64,000 bases of DNA from Branchiostoma floridae (lineage: Eukaryota > Chordata > Leptocardii > Amphioxiformes > Branchiostomatidae), in contig NC_049996.1 of NCBI RefSeq assembly GCF_000003815.2, positions 12,010,886 through 12,074,885 on the forward strand. Reading direction: 5' to 3'. A program made the position numbers and the translations under genes. Below are positions 46,788 through 58,346 of the stretch, in pieces (position 1 is the stretch's first letter; every line of letters starts with the position of its first letter). The notes beneath the pieces were generated by a model. That model ran no database searches, was not told the origin of the DNA, and saw only the letters and a program-made list of their open reading frames with translations.

Positions 46788-49739
46788 TTACTGACATTTG
46801 TCAATGATATGATTCACAACTCCCAGCTTGTGCAGACGTTTGTTTACCATGTACTCCACCGGGTAGTTATCGGCTGAACCCTTACGTCCGGGTTTTACGT
46901 TGTCGTGGTAGTGATACTGGATGTCTTTACCGTGAATGTCTTTCGTGAAAGGATAGAAGCCGTAGATGTTAATCCTATGGCAGAAGGTGGAGGCCATGAA
47001 GACAGATAAGATGCCTGTTGTCTCCACTCCTCCGAGATGCTGGGCCAGGTCAGGCATTTCTTGGCTCAGGATACTGAAACACAAGGGAATGCATTTTAAG
47101 CATTGAAAGTACTCAAAGGGCATTTGTTTGTTCTCAGCAAACAATCTATAGTCAATATTAATGTTTCTGTGACCGCGCTGTCACCTTCCTCAAGGTTCTA
47201 CTGTTTGGCTCTACTTCACACTGCAGCTAGGTTGCGCCACTGCAAGGTAAAGAATGCAATCCCAAACTTAACTGAGTTTATATTCCCCTCATAAACGTTT
47301 GAGACCGCATTCTTCACGCTGCAGCAGCGACGCCTAGCTGCAATGCAAAGTAGAACAGGTCTGAAATAAATATGGAGTGGATACTCACCCTCTGATTATG
47401 ATTCCGAGATTCTTTGTATTCTTTCTAAGCGTGAAGCAGAGGTTATATCTCCTGGCTATTGTGATGAGACTTTCAATGTCTGTGTTCCATTCTTTGTTCT
47501 TGCCTTTTGCAAACATTAAGGTTGAAGAGTTCATACGCTTCAGACGTTGTGTGTAGACATTTTTGGATGCAGGCGAACGGAGAGACTTGGTTATTTTGAG
47601 AAGAATGTCCCTATTTAGAAATGTAATGTTTCTCTTCCTGCCGATGTCATGTTCGTATCCGACGGTTGGGCCGACGCCGAACCTGATGACGTAATCATGG
47701 GTGTCAATCTCACCACCGCAATGGCTGCCGGTCAGGATACCACTGTTGCCGACTACTGCGCATGTGTCTTGGTGACGTATGGCGTTTTTGTTGTCCAGCT
47801 TGCATCCTCTCGATTTCTTAACACATTTGTGGAGTCGGGTAGAGTCCGACCTTATTTCATCCTTGCCCATCCCGAACTTTGGAAGAAGAGCACGAGAAAG
47901 TGTCCTATAAACATCAACGGACAAAATATTAATTAGGTGAGAGTTATCTCTATTAAATTGAACAGACGTGAAATGAAAGTTCACAGTTTGAACTGCGTAT
48001 GCTCAGTATGATGCATTGAGGGTAATATATCAAAAGCGAAGGCTCCTGAAATACAAACAAAACGCATTTAGACATGGTATCAAGCATGGTAAAGACAAGA
48101 ACTGTTTACAAGTTAGGGGCCCTCACATTTGACCTTACGTATGGGCAGTTCATACCGCGCGAACCTGCTTATTGAACAGGTCTGATACTGCAATAGGTTA
48201 CAAAACCTAATAATATACACCAAGTAATTGATATGAATAAATATGGCGACAGCATCAGTTTTCATATCTTTGTCTGTATTGTTCAAAACTGCACGAATTT
48301 CATTTTTGTTCTACCTGATTTTTCTGAGGACTGCTTCATTTATTGGCCAGATGTTCCACGTGCTCCACTTACTAATCCTTTCCAGTCTGTAAGCAGTAGC
48401 AGAGAAGGATGATCTTGTATTATTCTTCGGTTTTACATGAACAGCACCACGATTGCCACCAGTCGGTAGAGCCGAATGTTTTGTCAAAGGTCCAGAACTT
48501 TCTTGTGTGATCTTCGCTGGTAATCTGGAATTTCAGACGTCAACAGAAATTCATATCCAATTTTGAGAAACATATTTTTCACAAATATGAATAAAATCAA
48601 AAGTCTTTCTACAAATCAAAAATACATTCATATCACACCTTTTGAAGACGATTGGAGCTTGTGGCTTTGGATTTTCCCCATCCATGCTCTCATGTTTTGC
48701 TCCCTCTATCACTCGATTCTTGCGTTTCCGTTTCTCTAACACGACACTATAAAGAAACATTAATCAAAATACATATATTCAAAAACATCTATGCACTGTG
48801 GAGCGTATTTGTGTGACGTCAACAGTGTGTCTCAAAGTGTATGAGTGTCATATGTGAAATAACCTGGTTCGCGGATTAAATTGCGCATGGGCATCGTATT
48901 GCACTGTTGATTATATGTCAAAGGTAAAGGCTTATAACTTGTAAGCATATCTTGTCTAGACGTATTTGCTACAGGGGTCTTCAATTTTGACGAATCGTCC
49001 ACAATTTATCTTGCTGGCCATGTAAAGTTTGACAATGATTAGGCTTATTGCAGTGGATTGTAGCTCAAAATTATAAATAGCCCTCGTCCCTTGATTGATA
49101 CGAAAATCACAGTGGGGCAATAACGTGAGTGGATGCTAGTACTGTACCTGACGTTGTCCCGGGTGGACATGTAGAAGCTCCTGTTGTTTTGGGCAGATGG
49201 CAAGACATCACCGACGCCGATTGGTGTCCACTCGCTGCTGTCATCCTCCATCAGGGCATGGCGCTGGGTTCTACTTCCGCCAATTGTTTTGACAGACATC
49301 AATCTAAATGCATGCGTAGAAGCAAAACTATAACTGATCTGTTAATTATGTAGGATGCTAATATTTTCGTATTTGATAACATAGATGTAAATCGAAATGT
49401 CGTGATTCAAGAGAAAACGTGCATTGACTTTGAGTGGCGAAAAGGCTGCGACTGCTCAACGAATTTTATAGATAAAGAACGATTTGTTTACGATTTGTAT
49501 AGTTTGTTGTCTTTTGAATATACCTTGCATAGGTATAGAAAGAAGGGTAACACAAATATAATTTGTTTTTCTCGTCTATGGTAGTTGAAACAAAATTACC
49601 TTGCTTTTCTTGAGCAGTTCGAATCAACGTACACGAACGCGAATGCTAGAAAGGTCAAAGTTGAGGCCAAAGCCACGGTCAGCGTAACACGACGACGTCT
49701 TGCCGTAGTGGGCATGGACCGGAATAACACTGGTGGCAT
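46788..49739 (-). CDS. ST8Sia-like sialyltransferase with altered motif VS
   Basis: Minus-strand CDS: 49739-49600, 49273-49148, 48746-48639, 48524-48315, 47904-47389, 47073-46788, giving 461 residues; every internal junction is phase 2. Type II Golgi topology: basic RRRR then a membrane segment (about 18-36) and a variable stem. Sialylmotif L starts at C243 (CAVVGNSGILTG), motif S ends INIYGFYPF (about 384-409), and motif III is YHYHDN. Family members transfer sialic acid from CMP-sialic acid to sialylated glycans. In motif VS (H-x4-E) the His is replaced by Asp435 (DNYPVE; codon 46871-46869), while Glu440 remains. The invariant His is considered catalytic, so activity is doubtful or altered. 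The exon plan matches the plus-strand paralogue. Exons 3 and 4 encode a fast-evolving stem and are the least certain. Confidence 0.85.
47972..48040. repeat. Copy of the dispersed GTTTGAACTGCG repeat
   Basis: TTCACAGTTTGAACTGCG followed by AGTATGATGCATTGAGGGTA and ATATATCAAA matches the arms at 8621 and 11192. It lies in the intron between exons 4 and 5 of the sialyltransferase. A weaker copy is at about 48862-48925. Confidence 0.55.
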
Positions 49740-50755
49740 CGTGAGGGCAGGATTCCTAGGCATTTACATGGAATATATATAGGTAAGTGATAGTTTAGGA
49801 TGGTGGATCAAACAAGAAACAGAAACACACACTCTCTTTCTTAACATGCCTCTGGCATAGTACACCAATAATCAGTTATCAGCGGCATGAATATCTTCGC
49901 ATCAATATTTTTGATATTTCTTAAACTTGGACGACATTTGGACCCGACCGGCATTTGGATAATCTCCGAAGTCTCCGTTATATTATGTCCACGCAATCGC
50001 GGTGCATTAGAGTGTTTTAACCTTTGACCTCCAAACCTGATGACCTGGATACTGACTACGACTATGGATAAATATTTTAGCGTCATTTCTACACGAATTC
50101 TACTTTTTTTCTCATGTACATTGTACAAGAGCCATTCTGGTTTTAAAAAACAACTACATAAATATATAGAATAAACAAATGAATGCGCACCCTAAGTTTG
50201 GTGCATGATGTGTACAATTTGTAACATTTGATACAGTTTGTTTAATCAATAAGTTGTGCAAACGTTAACCCAAATTTAAATCAGGACACAAACGCCATTA
50301 TATGGTTTTGCAGGCACCTGGTTAATGAACCTACCTTTTGGGCGTTTGATGGGCAATCTACAGACAATTAGGTGATAAGAATTAAGACTGATTGCAATTT
50401 CGGGTTCCCGTTTGTCCATGGTCAGTAGTGTGTGCCACAATGGGGCCGTTTCAGAGAGACTGACAGCAAAATTGTACAATTTCTCCCCGCTATTGTATTT
50501 GTTGATTGTTGTAGAAAATCAAAGTGACAGCAAAATCAGGAACTGGTACAACTTTGTGGCCCAATTCTGTCATCTGCTCTTAAATCCGTCGGTATTTTTC
50601 CCACCACTATAAGAAAAGTCACATTGATGTTTTTGTCATGTCTCAGTATCAAAGATGTAAAATATTGAGGAAAGTGTCTCTTGGCTAATAAATGGATATC
50701 AGGGTCGGAAATTTAGTGCTATACGTTTTCTAGAGCACAGAACCCCGTATGTCAC

Positions 50756-51150
50756 ACTCACCATGATAGAAAACATAATATGCACCGGCTTCCCTTAGGC
50801 GTCGACAAAAGCTTGCATGACTCAATTAAAGTTTAGCCCAAGAGACCACATGTTCCCACAAATGTTCCAACATATTTTCCCACATATAATACCATCCTAA
50901 AGCATAGATGACCATTTGTTTTACCGTCTGTCTTTGTTCCCCAGTCCACCCGTACGTCACTCTCACGTGATAGAAAACATAATATGTGCCTTCTTCCTTG
51001 AGGCGTCGCCAAAAGCTTGTATGCCTCAACTAATTATAAGTGTTGCCAAAGAGACCAACTATGTACCCACACATAACCCCGATCCCATCCTAAAGTATAG
51101 ATAACCATCCGTTTTACCTGCTGATGGGTTGTCTTTGTTCCCCAGCCCAC
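50756..51150. repeat. Two-copy ~195-bp direct repeat
   Basis: Two consecutive units share GATAGAAAACATAATATG, TGAGGCGTCG.CAAAAGCTTG, CCAAGAGACCA, CCATCCTAAAG.ATAGAT and TCTTTGTTCCCCAG. The divergence is moderate. Confidence 0.75.
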
Positions 51151-52012
51151 TGACCGGCTACATGTAGCGCAGGGTTGTGCGGCCGGGTTCGTTGACCGGG
51201 ATAATAACTGGTGTATAACTGGACCTGGGAGTGGGACGTCCAACCCACGAGTGTAGTTATACGCCTGATTAGCTCGGACATACCAACATTGATGTCTGAT
51301 GACCTGTGTCAAATATGGTATGTTTGTAGCTTTAGTACATGTATTCATACGAGGGCTACTCACCAACATCCACATGTATTGAACCTTTTCTTGTCAAGTC
51401 CAAGTATACGCAGTAGAAAACTTTTGAGTTAAGTGCTCGACGTAAGCGTGCATGTACTTTTGGCTGAGACATGGCAACCACTTCTATTACAATGCATTAC
51501 ATTACCATATCTGTATCTACAATATTGAATTGAGATCAAGTCGTTCTTACCCAATAAAAAAACGCTGATCATTGATGCGTTTCTCTTAATTGAAACCAAG
51601 TAAGTTAATGATCCAATAAAAAGTTGTAAAACAGCGTAGTAGGAATTGGATTTCTTGATCTACATGAATTGAAGTGAATAAAGACCAGAAGAGTATGCAG
51701 CATTGATATCTGAAAACCGACCCGTCCAGAAGGATGGTCTGATTTTCCCTCGCATGTAAGTGTGGACGTCACTTGGTAAAGGAGAGAGTCTTAACATTTC
51801 TTAATTTTAGTACAGAAACAAGTGAACACTATTTCTTTGGCACAATTAATGTCCCCATTGCTTCGTAGGGTAATCCCTTTAGAAAACTTAATATATACGT
51901 ACAATAGTACAAAAATACTGTTTCTATAACGAGGTCTAAATTAAGATTTACAAGAAACATGCTGCGAAAGCCTCACACTAAGGACCATTGCGACATTGAG
52001 TAAAGATAGTAC

Positions 52013-52591
52013 GAGGGGCGGTCAATAAGTAATGTCTCTGACCCACTTCCAGTCGTCTGATCTAGATGAAATTTTGTATGTGTAATGATTCATATCTTTA
52101 TAGATTATGTTGCAAAAAGCAGCTCTGAACTAATTATGGTTTCTGATTTACTGGTGTTTGAACTGAGTCAGGTGCGAAATGGACCATGTGTGAAATGGAA
52201 CCAGTTGAGTGTCGCGCAGTGATCCGGTTTTTTTTTATTTGAAAGGACGCACACCAAAGAAGACTTTTGATGAAATGAAAGAAACTTATGGTAATGATGC
52301 CCCATCATATGACCTTGCAAAACGCTGGCATCCTGAATTCAAACATGGCCGGAAGTCTGTGGAAACAGCTCCCAGACCTGGTCGTCCCTCTTCTGCCATT
52401 GATGAGGCATCTGTTGGAGGACCAACATGGGGTGTCCTACAAAAACGGTGTCCAGAGCTGCATCAAACGATGGGAGAAATGCATAACTCTGGGTGGTTCC
52501 TATGAAGAGAAAGACTAATAACTGTGCCAAGTTTCATTAATCTCCTGCTATGGAAAATGGGTCAGGAATATTACTTATTGACCGCCCCTCG
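52013..52591 (+). mobile_element. Internally deleted mariner element
   Basis: About 30-bp inverted repeats (CGAGGGGCGGTCAATAAGTA) are flanked by TA duplications (52011-52012, 52592-52593), the mariner hallmark. Inside are both ends of a mariner transposase: an N-terminal helix-turn-helix region (MEPVECRAVIRFF, then a frameshift at a T9 run, then SYDLAKRWHPEFKHGRKS and RPGRPSSA), and a C-terminal end resembling RWEKCITLGGSY. The catalytic D,D(34)D core is deleted, so it is non-autonomous. Confidence 0.88.
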
Positions 52592-54402
52592 TAAAGCATA
52601 TATGTACACAGACATACCTCTGCTCTGGTAAAGGAGCTACGGCATTCCTTATTTGTAGACTGTGACTGAAACCCAGCGAATTGGTCTATTCAATACGTTT
52701 GACCTCTTTCACAAATGAATACAAAGCTTCTGAAACAAGTGGAGAAAGGCAGGTGTATCGCCTGAGTTGCTTTCGGGTGCTCCAATTGGTCAAAGGACTT
52801 TTGTGTGCAGTGTCCCGTATGTAGTGTACTGATGACAGAGTTGTTAGACCACTTTACTTCTGTCCGTCGGCGGTAGAAACAAAGAGACTAAATTGATATC
52901 ATTATCTCTGATTTATTTCTATTGAAAAACTGTGGCACTTTTGTAGTTATTTTGGTGCTGTATATGGCTATTCTCTGGATTTTTCGAGGTTGCTATCTAG
53001 CGATGATTTTACAAACTGCAGCATTCTAACAACCAGACGTACATTCGGTTAGCAAAGGGCACGTTGGCTGTATCCGTGTTAGGAACGTTTTCCCGCGTCT
53101 CTTCGTGTCTGATTTTGTTCTTCATTTCGAAAACATGGACGATAGACTACTTGAGATTGATGTGCATACGGTTTCCCCTAGCGCCCGAGGAAGTAAAATG
53201 ACCGGGTTCTTTTGTCAACGAGACCGCCCCAGTGAATCATACTACAGTACCGTGTTCTCAGTATTCGGCCAGTAATAACAGGTTAGTTTTATGGGTGACA
53301 TCAACGCGCATTTCAATATTTTCGGCGATGGAACATTAAAAGAAAAACAGTAATGGAAAATATGTCGTGTACTCGTAGGAGGTAGCCTTGAGCGCACTAG
53401 TGCTGTAGCTCAGTATCGGTACAACTACACTAATGTCACTTTAATTTCTGCACTACTTGAATACGGTCGTGAAAAAAAAAAACTTGTTGGTTGTATGTCA
53501 TGTTTGCCACTGCTGTTCTTGCTACTACGTTTATGCTCTCATGCTATCAAAAAATAAAGGGATCTTGTAATTCAGTGGCTTATTTTGTTTTCCCCGCGCT
53601 CTAGATCTCGCATTAGATTTGGAGTCGGTAGAGGATGTCATCAGTTAGATTTACTTGTTGTGGCCTTAGGCTTAGACAACTGGTCCGACCAGATATTCAC
53701 TCAGACTGCCCGAGAACACTTACATTATACACGGTAAGAAAATCTTTTGTTTTCGTCTTACTCCAGGGAGGGGAATGAAATTTTCCTTTATATATCATTT
53801 GCTGCAACTTACAGGTGTAGATACTGCCTTCATGTGAACTAAAGGTGATTCCGTTTACACTTCCTTTATGATAGGTAGGTATGGGCATATGTAGCATAAA
53901 AGTGTTGTTGTTAACTGTCATAATTTCGTTCTGTGAACAGTTACTATGTGGACAACACAATATTGTATACATTCAGTTTATACGCCATGGCCTATCACGG
54001 TTGGCGCTGTAAGGAATCGAAGGAAATTTTTTAAACCCAAGCATTTTTTAAACTGATGACTTGGTAATGTAGCCGGAACTATTGACGGCCTACTTATGTC
54101 ACAATGTCTACTTTCATTAAAAAACGAGACTATTCATTATCCACTGTCTTCTAAGAAGTCACCCCCGTAACATGCGTAGAAACACGAGCTTTTTACGTTG
54201 TCGTATTTGTGCGTTCCTTTGTAAATAGCCTTCAAGAATGGGATTGCAATAGCAATACATATTATTTAACCTTCTTGCAATATCTTTCCTAACTGTATGA
54301 TTAGTATTCTGTCAGGAAACTCATCTGTCTTGGTTCTACTTACAGCGAAAACTGTTCACGTTTTCTTTTTCACGACATAAATTTTACAGGTAATCTGTTA
54401 CT

Positions 54403-57400
54403 ATGGCTCTCTCAAGGATTTTCCACAAATGGCGGCTTAGATGTGGTAAGAATGCGTGGAGGGTCATCATGGGGTTTGCTGTCGTCGGGATCGCATCCTT
54501 TCTAATACTACTCAGAAACTCAGGAGAACAAGATAACTCAAGGTAAACACTCTATATTGAAACTATGAATATCCAGTTGTCTTTTGGTTTCTCCCCGCTA
54601 TTATAGGCTATTATCATGCAAGGTTTAAACATCACTAGTAAAAAGTGCAATGTACTAGTAACTACATGTAACACACGTAATCGATGACGTCTGCTACCCG
54701 TAGACTCATGAAGGTTAACAAACAATCTCAATAACAGGAAATGCTACAAACAATATTGACTCGCCCTTTGCACTTTTAACTCGTTAGAAAGCGACTCACA
54801 AGCATCGAATAAACCACTGAGTGAGCGAAGCTGTAAACACCGAGGGAAAGCGGGTCATTAACGTTATTATCATATAGGTTATTCAAATCGACAATGACAT
54901 TCTTAAAAATGTGAAAATCCCAATATTCTTGTAAGTGTGTTTTCGCTAGCGAAAAGTGATTTTATGCCTACCTCAGAGGGTTCGTGCAATTAGACATCAA
55001 GACGCATCATCAACATCGACATAATCAGGATTTTGGCGGTAATACCAGAGATGATTTAATGAGGTAAACATGTCGGCACTCGCCTAACAGATAACACAAC
55101 AAGGGTAAACACGGGTTGGCACACGCCGGTCAGAACTTTAGCTGAGCGGACTGAAAATATAGACCCACATGTCTATCGAATTTTCCACAGGCCGCGTGTT
55201 CAGTCAGTCAATCATCTTTATGGAGGTTCCTCATTGGTCCGCGTCGGCAAGTAAGTCTGCATACCCGGTTTGGATTACATAGTTTCGCGGGCTTTTATAG
55301 GCCATAGTAAATCATTGCTCGAACCCCCTGCGTCCGGCCTAAAATCAGTATATTCTTGGGAGATCATTTATGCACGACTTCCTTATTTATCAACCAATGC
55401 ATATGAAATCATGCCTTGACGAACTGTTTATGTATTTCATTTTCATAAGCTCGAAAAGTGACCTAGAGCATGCGCAGTACGACATGGAGGATGAGTTAGA
55501 CCCTGAAGACGGCTGGAGTCCCATAGACAGTGTCTGGTCAGACGCAATGGCTGCCGGGAGTTTTTATCTCGGAACCCGTGATAATGTCAGGTACATGTAC
55601 CTACAGTCCTCCCCTTTCTTTGTTAAATTTTGTCAGAATAAACGTTCAATTTCCATGCAGATGTTTGGAAGGGTGAATTGTTACAATTTTCTGCCTGCCA
55701 TTTTCTATATCAAAGTGCCTCCGCTGGGAAGGGCAGCTAAGAAAGCGTGTTAGAAATCATAGATTCCTCCCAACATCTGTTTGGAGATCAGTCAGCTTAT
55801 GCATTTCTAGAAACAGTTTTAGTGTGACAGGTTGAAGATGGCTAGCATATTTGGTGTCAAATACAAAGTACAAATATCACAATTACATTAACAATTACTT
55901 TAATGATTAATGTCTTCAGATTGAAAACTGCTAGTAACGTTATCTTTTGATTTTTCTAATTATCGTCATGAATATTAATGTATTACTTGTACTTGCTATA
56001 TTCTATGCTTGAACTTTATATATATATATATAGCTTTTAGTCGATGGTTTGGCTCTTATGATATCGTCTGATACATAAAACATTTGAAACTTGTACAGGA
56101 GACATATGATGTAAAGATATTTTTTTGCTAATCCATTGTAAATTTTTCTTTTCCTTTATTTTTCACAGCATTGTGTTATGGAAACCAGGCATGAGACCAT
56201 TCGGAAGAGCAAAGAAAGGCCTTGAAAGGTTTGTCTAAAATAATTTTATTGGTAAAAATTATATAAAATTATTTTCCTACATACAATAAGGTAGAATATT
56301 ACTTTAAACTATGTAACAAAAATAGCTTTATTTTTCCGCTAAGGTTGTGACAAAACCCATTCTATGTGTTTAAATGCAGGCCAGTGTACAATATGTCACG
56401 GGAAGCTCAGGAAAAATACTTCAGTTTAAAGAACGTCAGCAAGAAGTATGCGAAGAGCTCCTCTTCGACGTGGAACAACTGGCCCATCAACACTGGAGCA
56501 TTGAAAGAACTTAGGTAAGGACACGGCTATAGCAAATAGATAATTGAATAATCTCAGTTCATGAGAGTATTTATGTCGACTATATACCGTTATACCGTTT
56601 TGACGATGAGAAAAATCAACGTTCTATCTTAGAAAGCCTGGATTTTTTTTGTAAAGTAATGTCTCCTCCTAACAGTTACAATTTTATGGAAGGCTTAATA
56701 CTGTAGTTAAGATGCTCAACAAACCTTGCCGTGCGTATCCTTGAGGGAATTTTTGACTCCTCACAAAGTTTTCTCGGATATGTCCCAGTCTAATGGAAGA
56801 CATAGAAATGTGTTCTTTTTTAGAATTGGCAAAATATTTTGATTGTTTTTCGTTGCTTCAGAGTATATTTCTATGGAAAGTTCATAATATTGGTCCCATC
56901 CCTTTAGGAAACTTGCAGATGGTCTTCATCCTTTACACGGAATGGACAACAGAGAAGTCATAGCAAGCTCCAACCTAGCCTTGCCATGTGGGAAGGGCCG
57001 CCGAACGTGCAAACTGGACGGCCATAACGACATACGTCACTACCAGACATGCGCAGTAGTCGGCAACAGCGGTATCCTGACCGGAAGCCTTTGCGGGGGT
57101 GAGATTGACGCCCATGATTACGTCATCAGGTTCGGCGTCGGTCCAATCGACGGATACGAAGATGACGTCGGCACCAAGAAAAACGTCACGATTCTAAATA
57201 GAGACATCCTTCTAAAGATAAACGAATCTTTTTACTTGGGTGGCCCTAAAGATGTCTACTCTCAAAGACTAAGACAACTGAACGCTTCGATCTTAATGTC
57301 TGCGAGGAGTGGCAGGAGAAGAGAATGGACGAATGATTTTCAATGTCTGATAAAAATAGCCAGGAAACACAAACTTGCATTTACTTTGAAGACTTATAAA

Positions 57401-58346
57401 GCTGGAAACCTTGCAGATACTATCAGAAAGTGAGTATGAAAACAAATCATTTCCTAATGTTGGTTTAGTGATTACGACAATTATGAAAAAAAGGGAATTT
57501 TCTGATTTGACGTTTTTCAGATCGAGGAATAAGTTGCCGATATTTTGTGCAATCTTTCTCCATGTTCCTACGCAGAGCGTCGCCCGCCACGGGCTATACG
57601 ATATATAATGGCGAGGCTCTACTAAACCGGACTGAGGTTTCCACTTTTGTAGCCGTGAACCAACTGTCAACGTGAGCCAATCAGAGTATTGGCTTTACTT
57701 TAAGAATATATTTAGACGATTCTCTGATTGGCTGGCAGCTGGTTAGAGGCCACGCCCACAAAAGTGGAAACCTCGAGCTCAGCCCGTAGTAGAGCCTTCC
57801 TAATGTAAAGTTTATAGGTCGGGGGCAAAGCTCTGTGTAGAAGAATGGTCTTTGAATCATTATACAGATGATATAGAGCGTCAGTATTGTAATACGTGTT
57901 CACACAAAGTGCTGCTGTTCATCATATGCTCATACGGTCTTTCTGTTGTTCTCAGCACCATCACGGAAACTATGCCGGACTTGGCTCCAGAGCTGGAAGA
58001 CGTACAAACAACTGGGATGCTGCAGGCCATGTTCACGGCTTTAACTTTCTGCAGGCGAATCAACCTCTACGGCTTCTACCCCTTTCACAAGGATAAACAT
58101 GGAAGAGACATCGGTTACCACTACTACCCGGACAAAATTATAAAACCGGATAGAGCCCACAATTTCTCCGTAGAATATGCCGTGAGCCAACGTTATGACA
58201 AGCTTGGCGTGGTCAGACATGTTATAGACAGGTGTCAGCAGGCGCCTCTAGCGGATAAACGTGGAACTGCCGGTAGTGGGAATTTGACTAGCGCAAAGAG
58301 CTCTCCGAAAAATTCCAGAGTCAAGAAAGTCAAGAGAAATAAATAA
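54403..58346 (+). CDS. ST8Sia-like sialyltransferase (intact motifs)
   Basis: CDS: 54403-54542, 55450-55590, 56169-56228, 56380-56514, 56908-57429, 57956-58346, giving 462 residues, all internal junctions phase 2. It has a cytoplasmic basic stretch, a membrane segment (about 19-37, VIMGFAVVGIASFLILL) and a stem. Sialylmotif L starts at C207 (CAVVGNSGILTGSLCGGEID), motif S ends INLYGFYPF (about 351-376), motif III is YHYYPD, and motif VS is intact (H401 NFSV E406). The enzyme class acts in the Golgi, adding sialic acid to sialylated glycolipids or glycoproteins; acceptor specificity cannot be read from sequence. The C-terminus has an extra Lys/Arg/Ser tail after the last conserved Cys. Exon 1 has the same coding length (140 nt) as in the paralogue, which lies head to head about 4.7 kb away. 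Confidence 0.88.
57568..57840. mobile_element. 273-bp long-TIR MITE in sialyltransferase intron 5
   Basis: Almost the whole element is an imperfect palindrome of about 130-bp arms, with CTACGCAGAG/CTCTGTGTAG at the ends, GAGGCTCTACTA, GAGGTTTCCACTTTTGT and GCCAATCAGAG nearer the centre. A partial relative is at about 7950-8010. Confidence 0.75.

Larger units (their letters stand above)
49740..54402. other. Divergent intergenic region of the two sialyltransferases
   Basis: No coding exon is supported. It holds a two-copy direct repeat (about 50756-51150), an internally deleted mariner element (52013-52591), and presumably non-coding 5' exons of the plus-strand gene: an acceptor (TTTTACAG) ends 13 bp before that start codon. 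Confidence 0.45.

Noticed and set aside
55370-55449. Upstream Met-rich extension of sialyltransferase exon 2
   Set aside because: The homologous exon in the paralogue begins after the acceptor, and phase-2 joining from the membrane-anchor exon requires the start at 55450.
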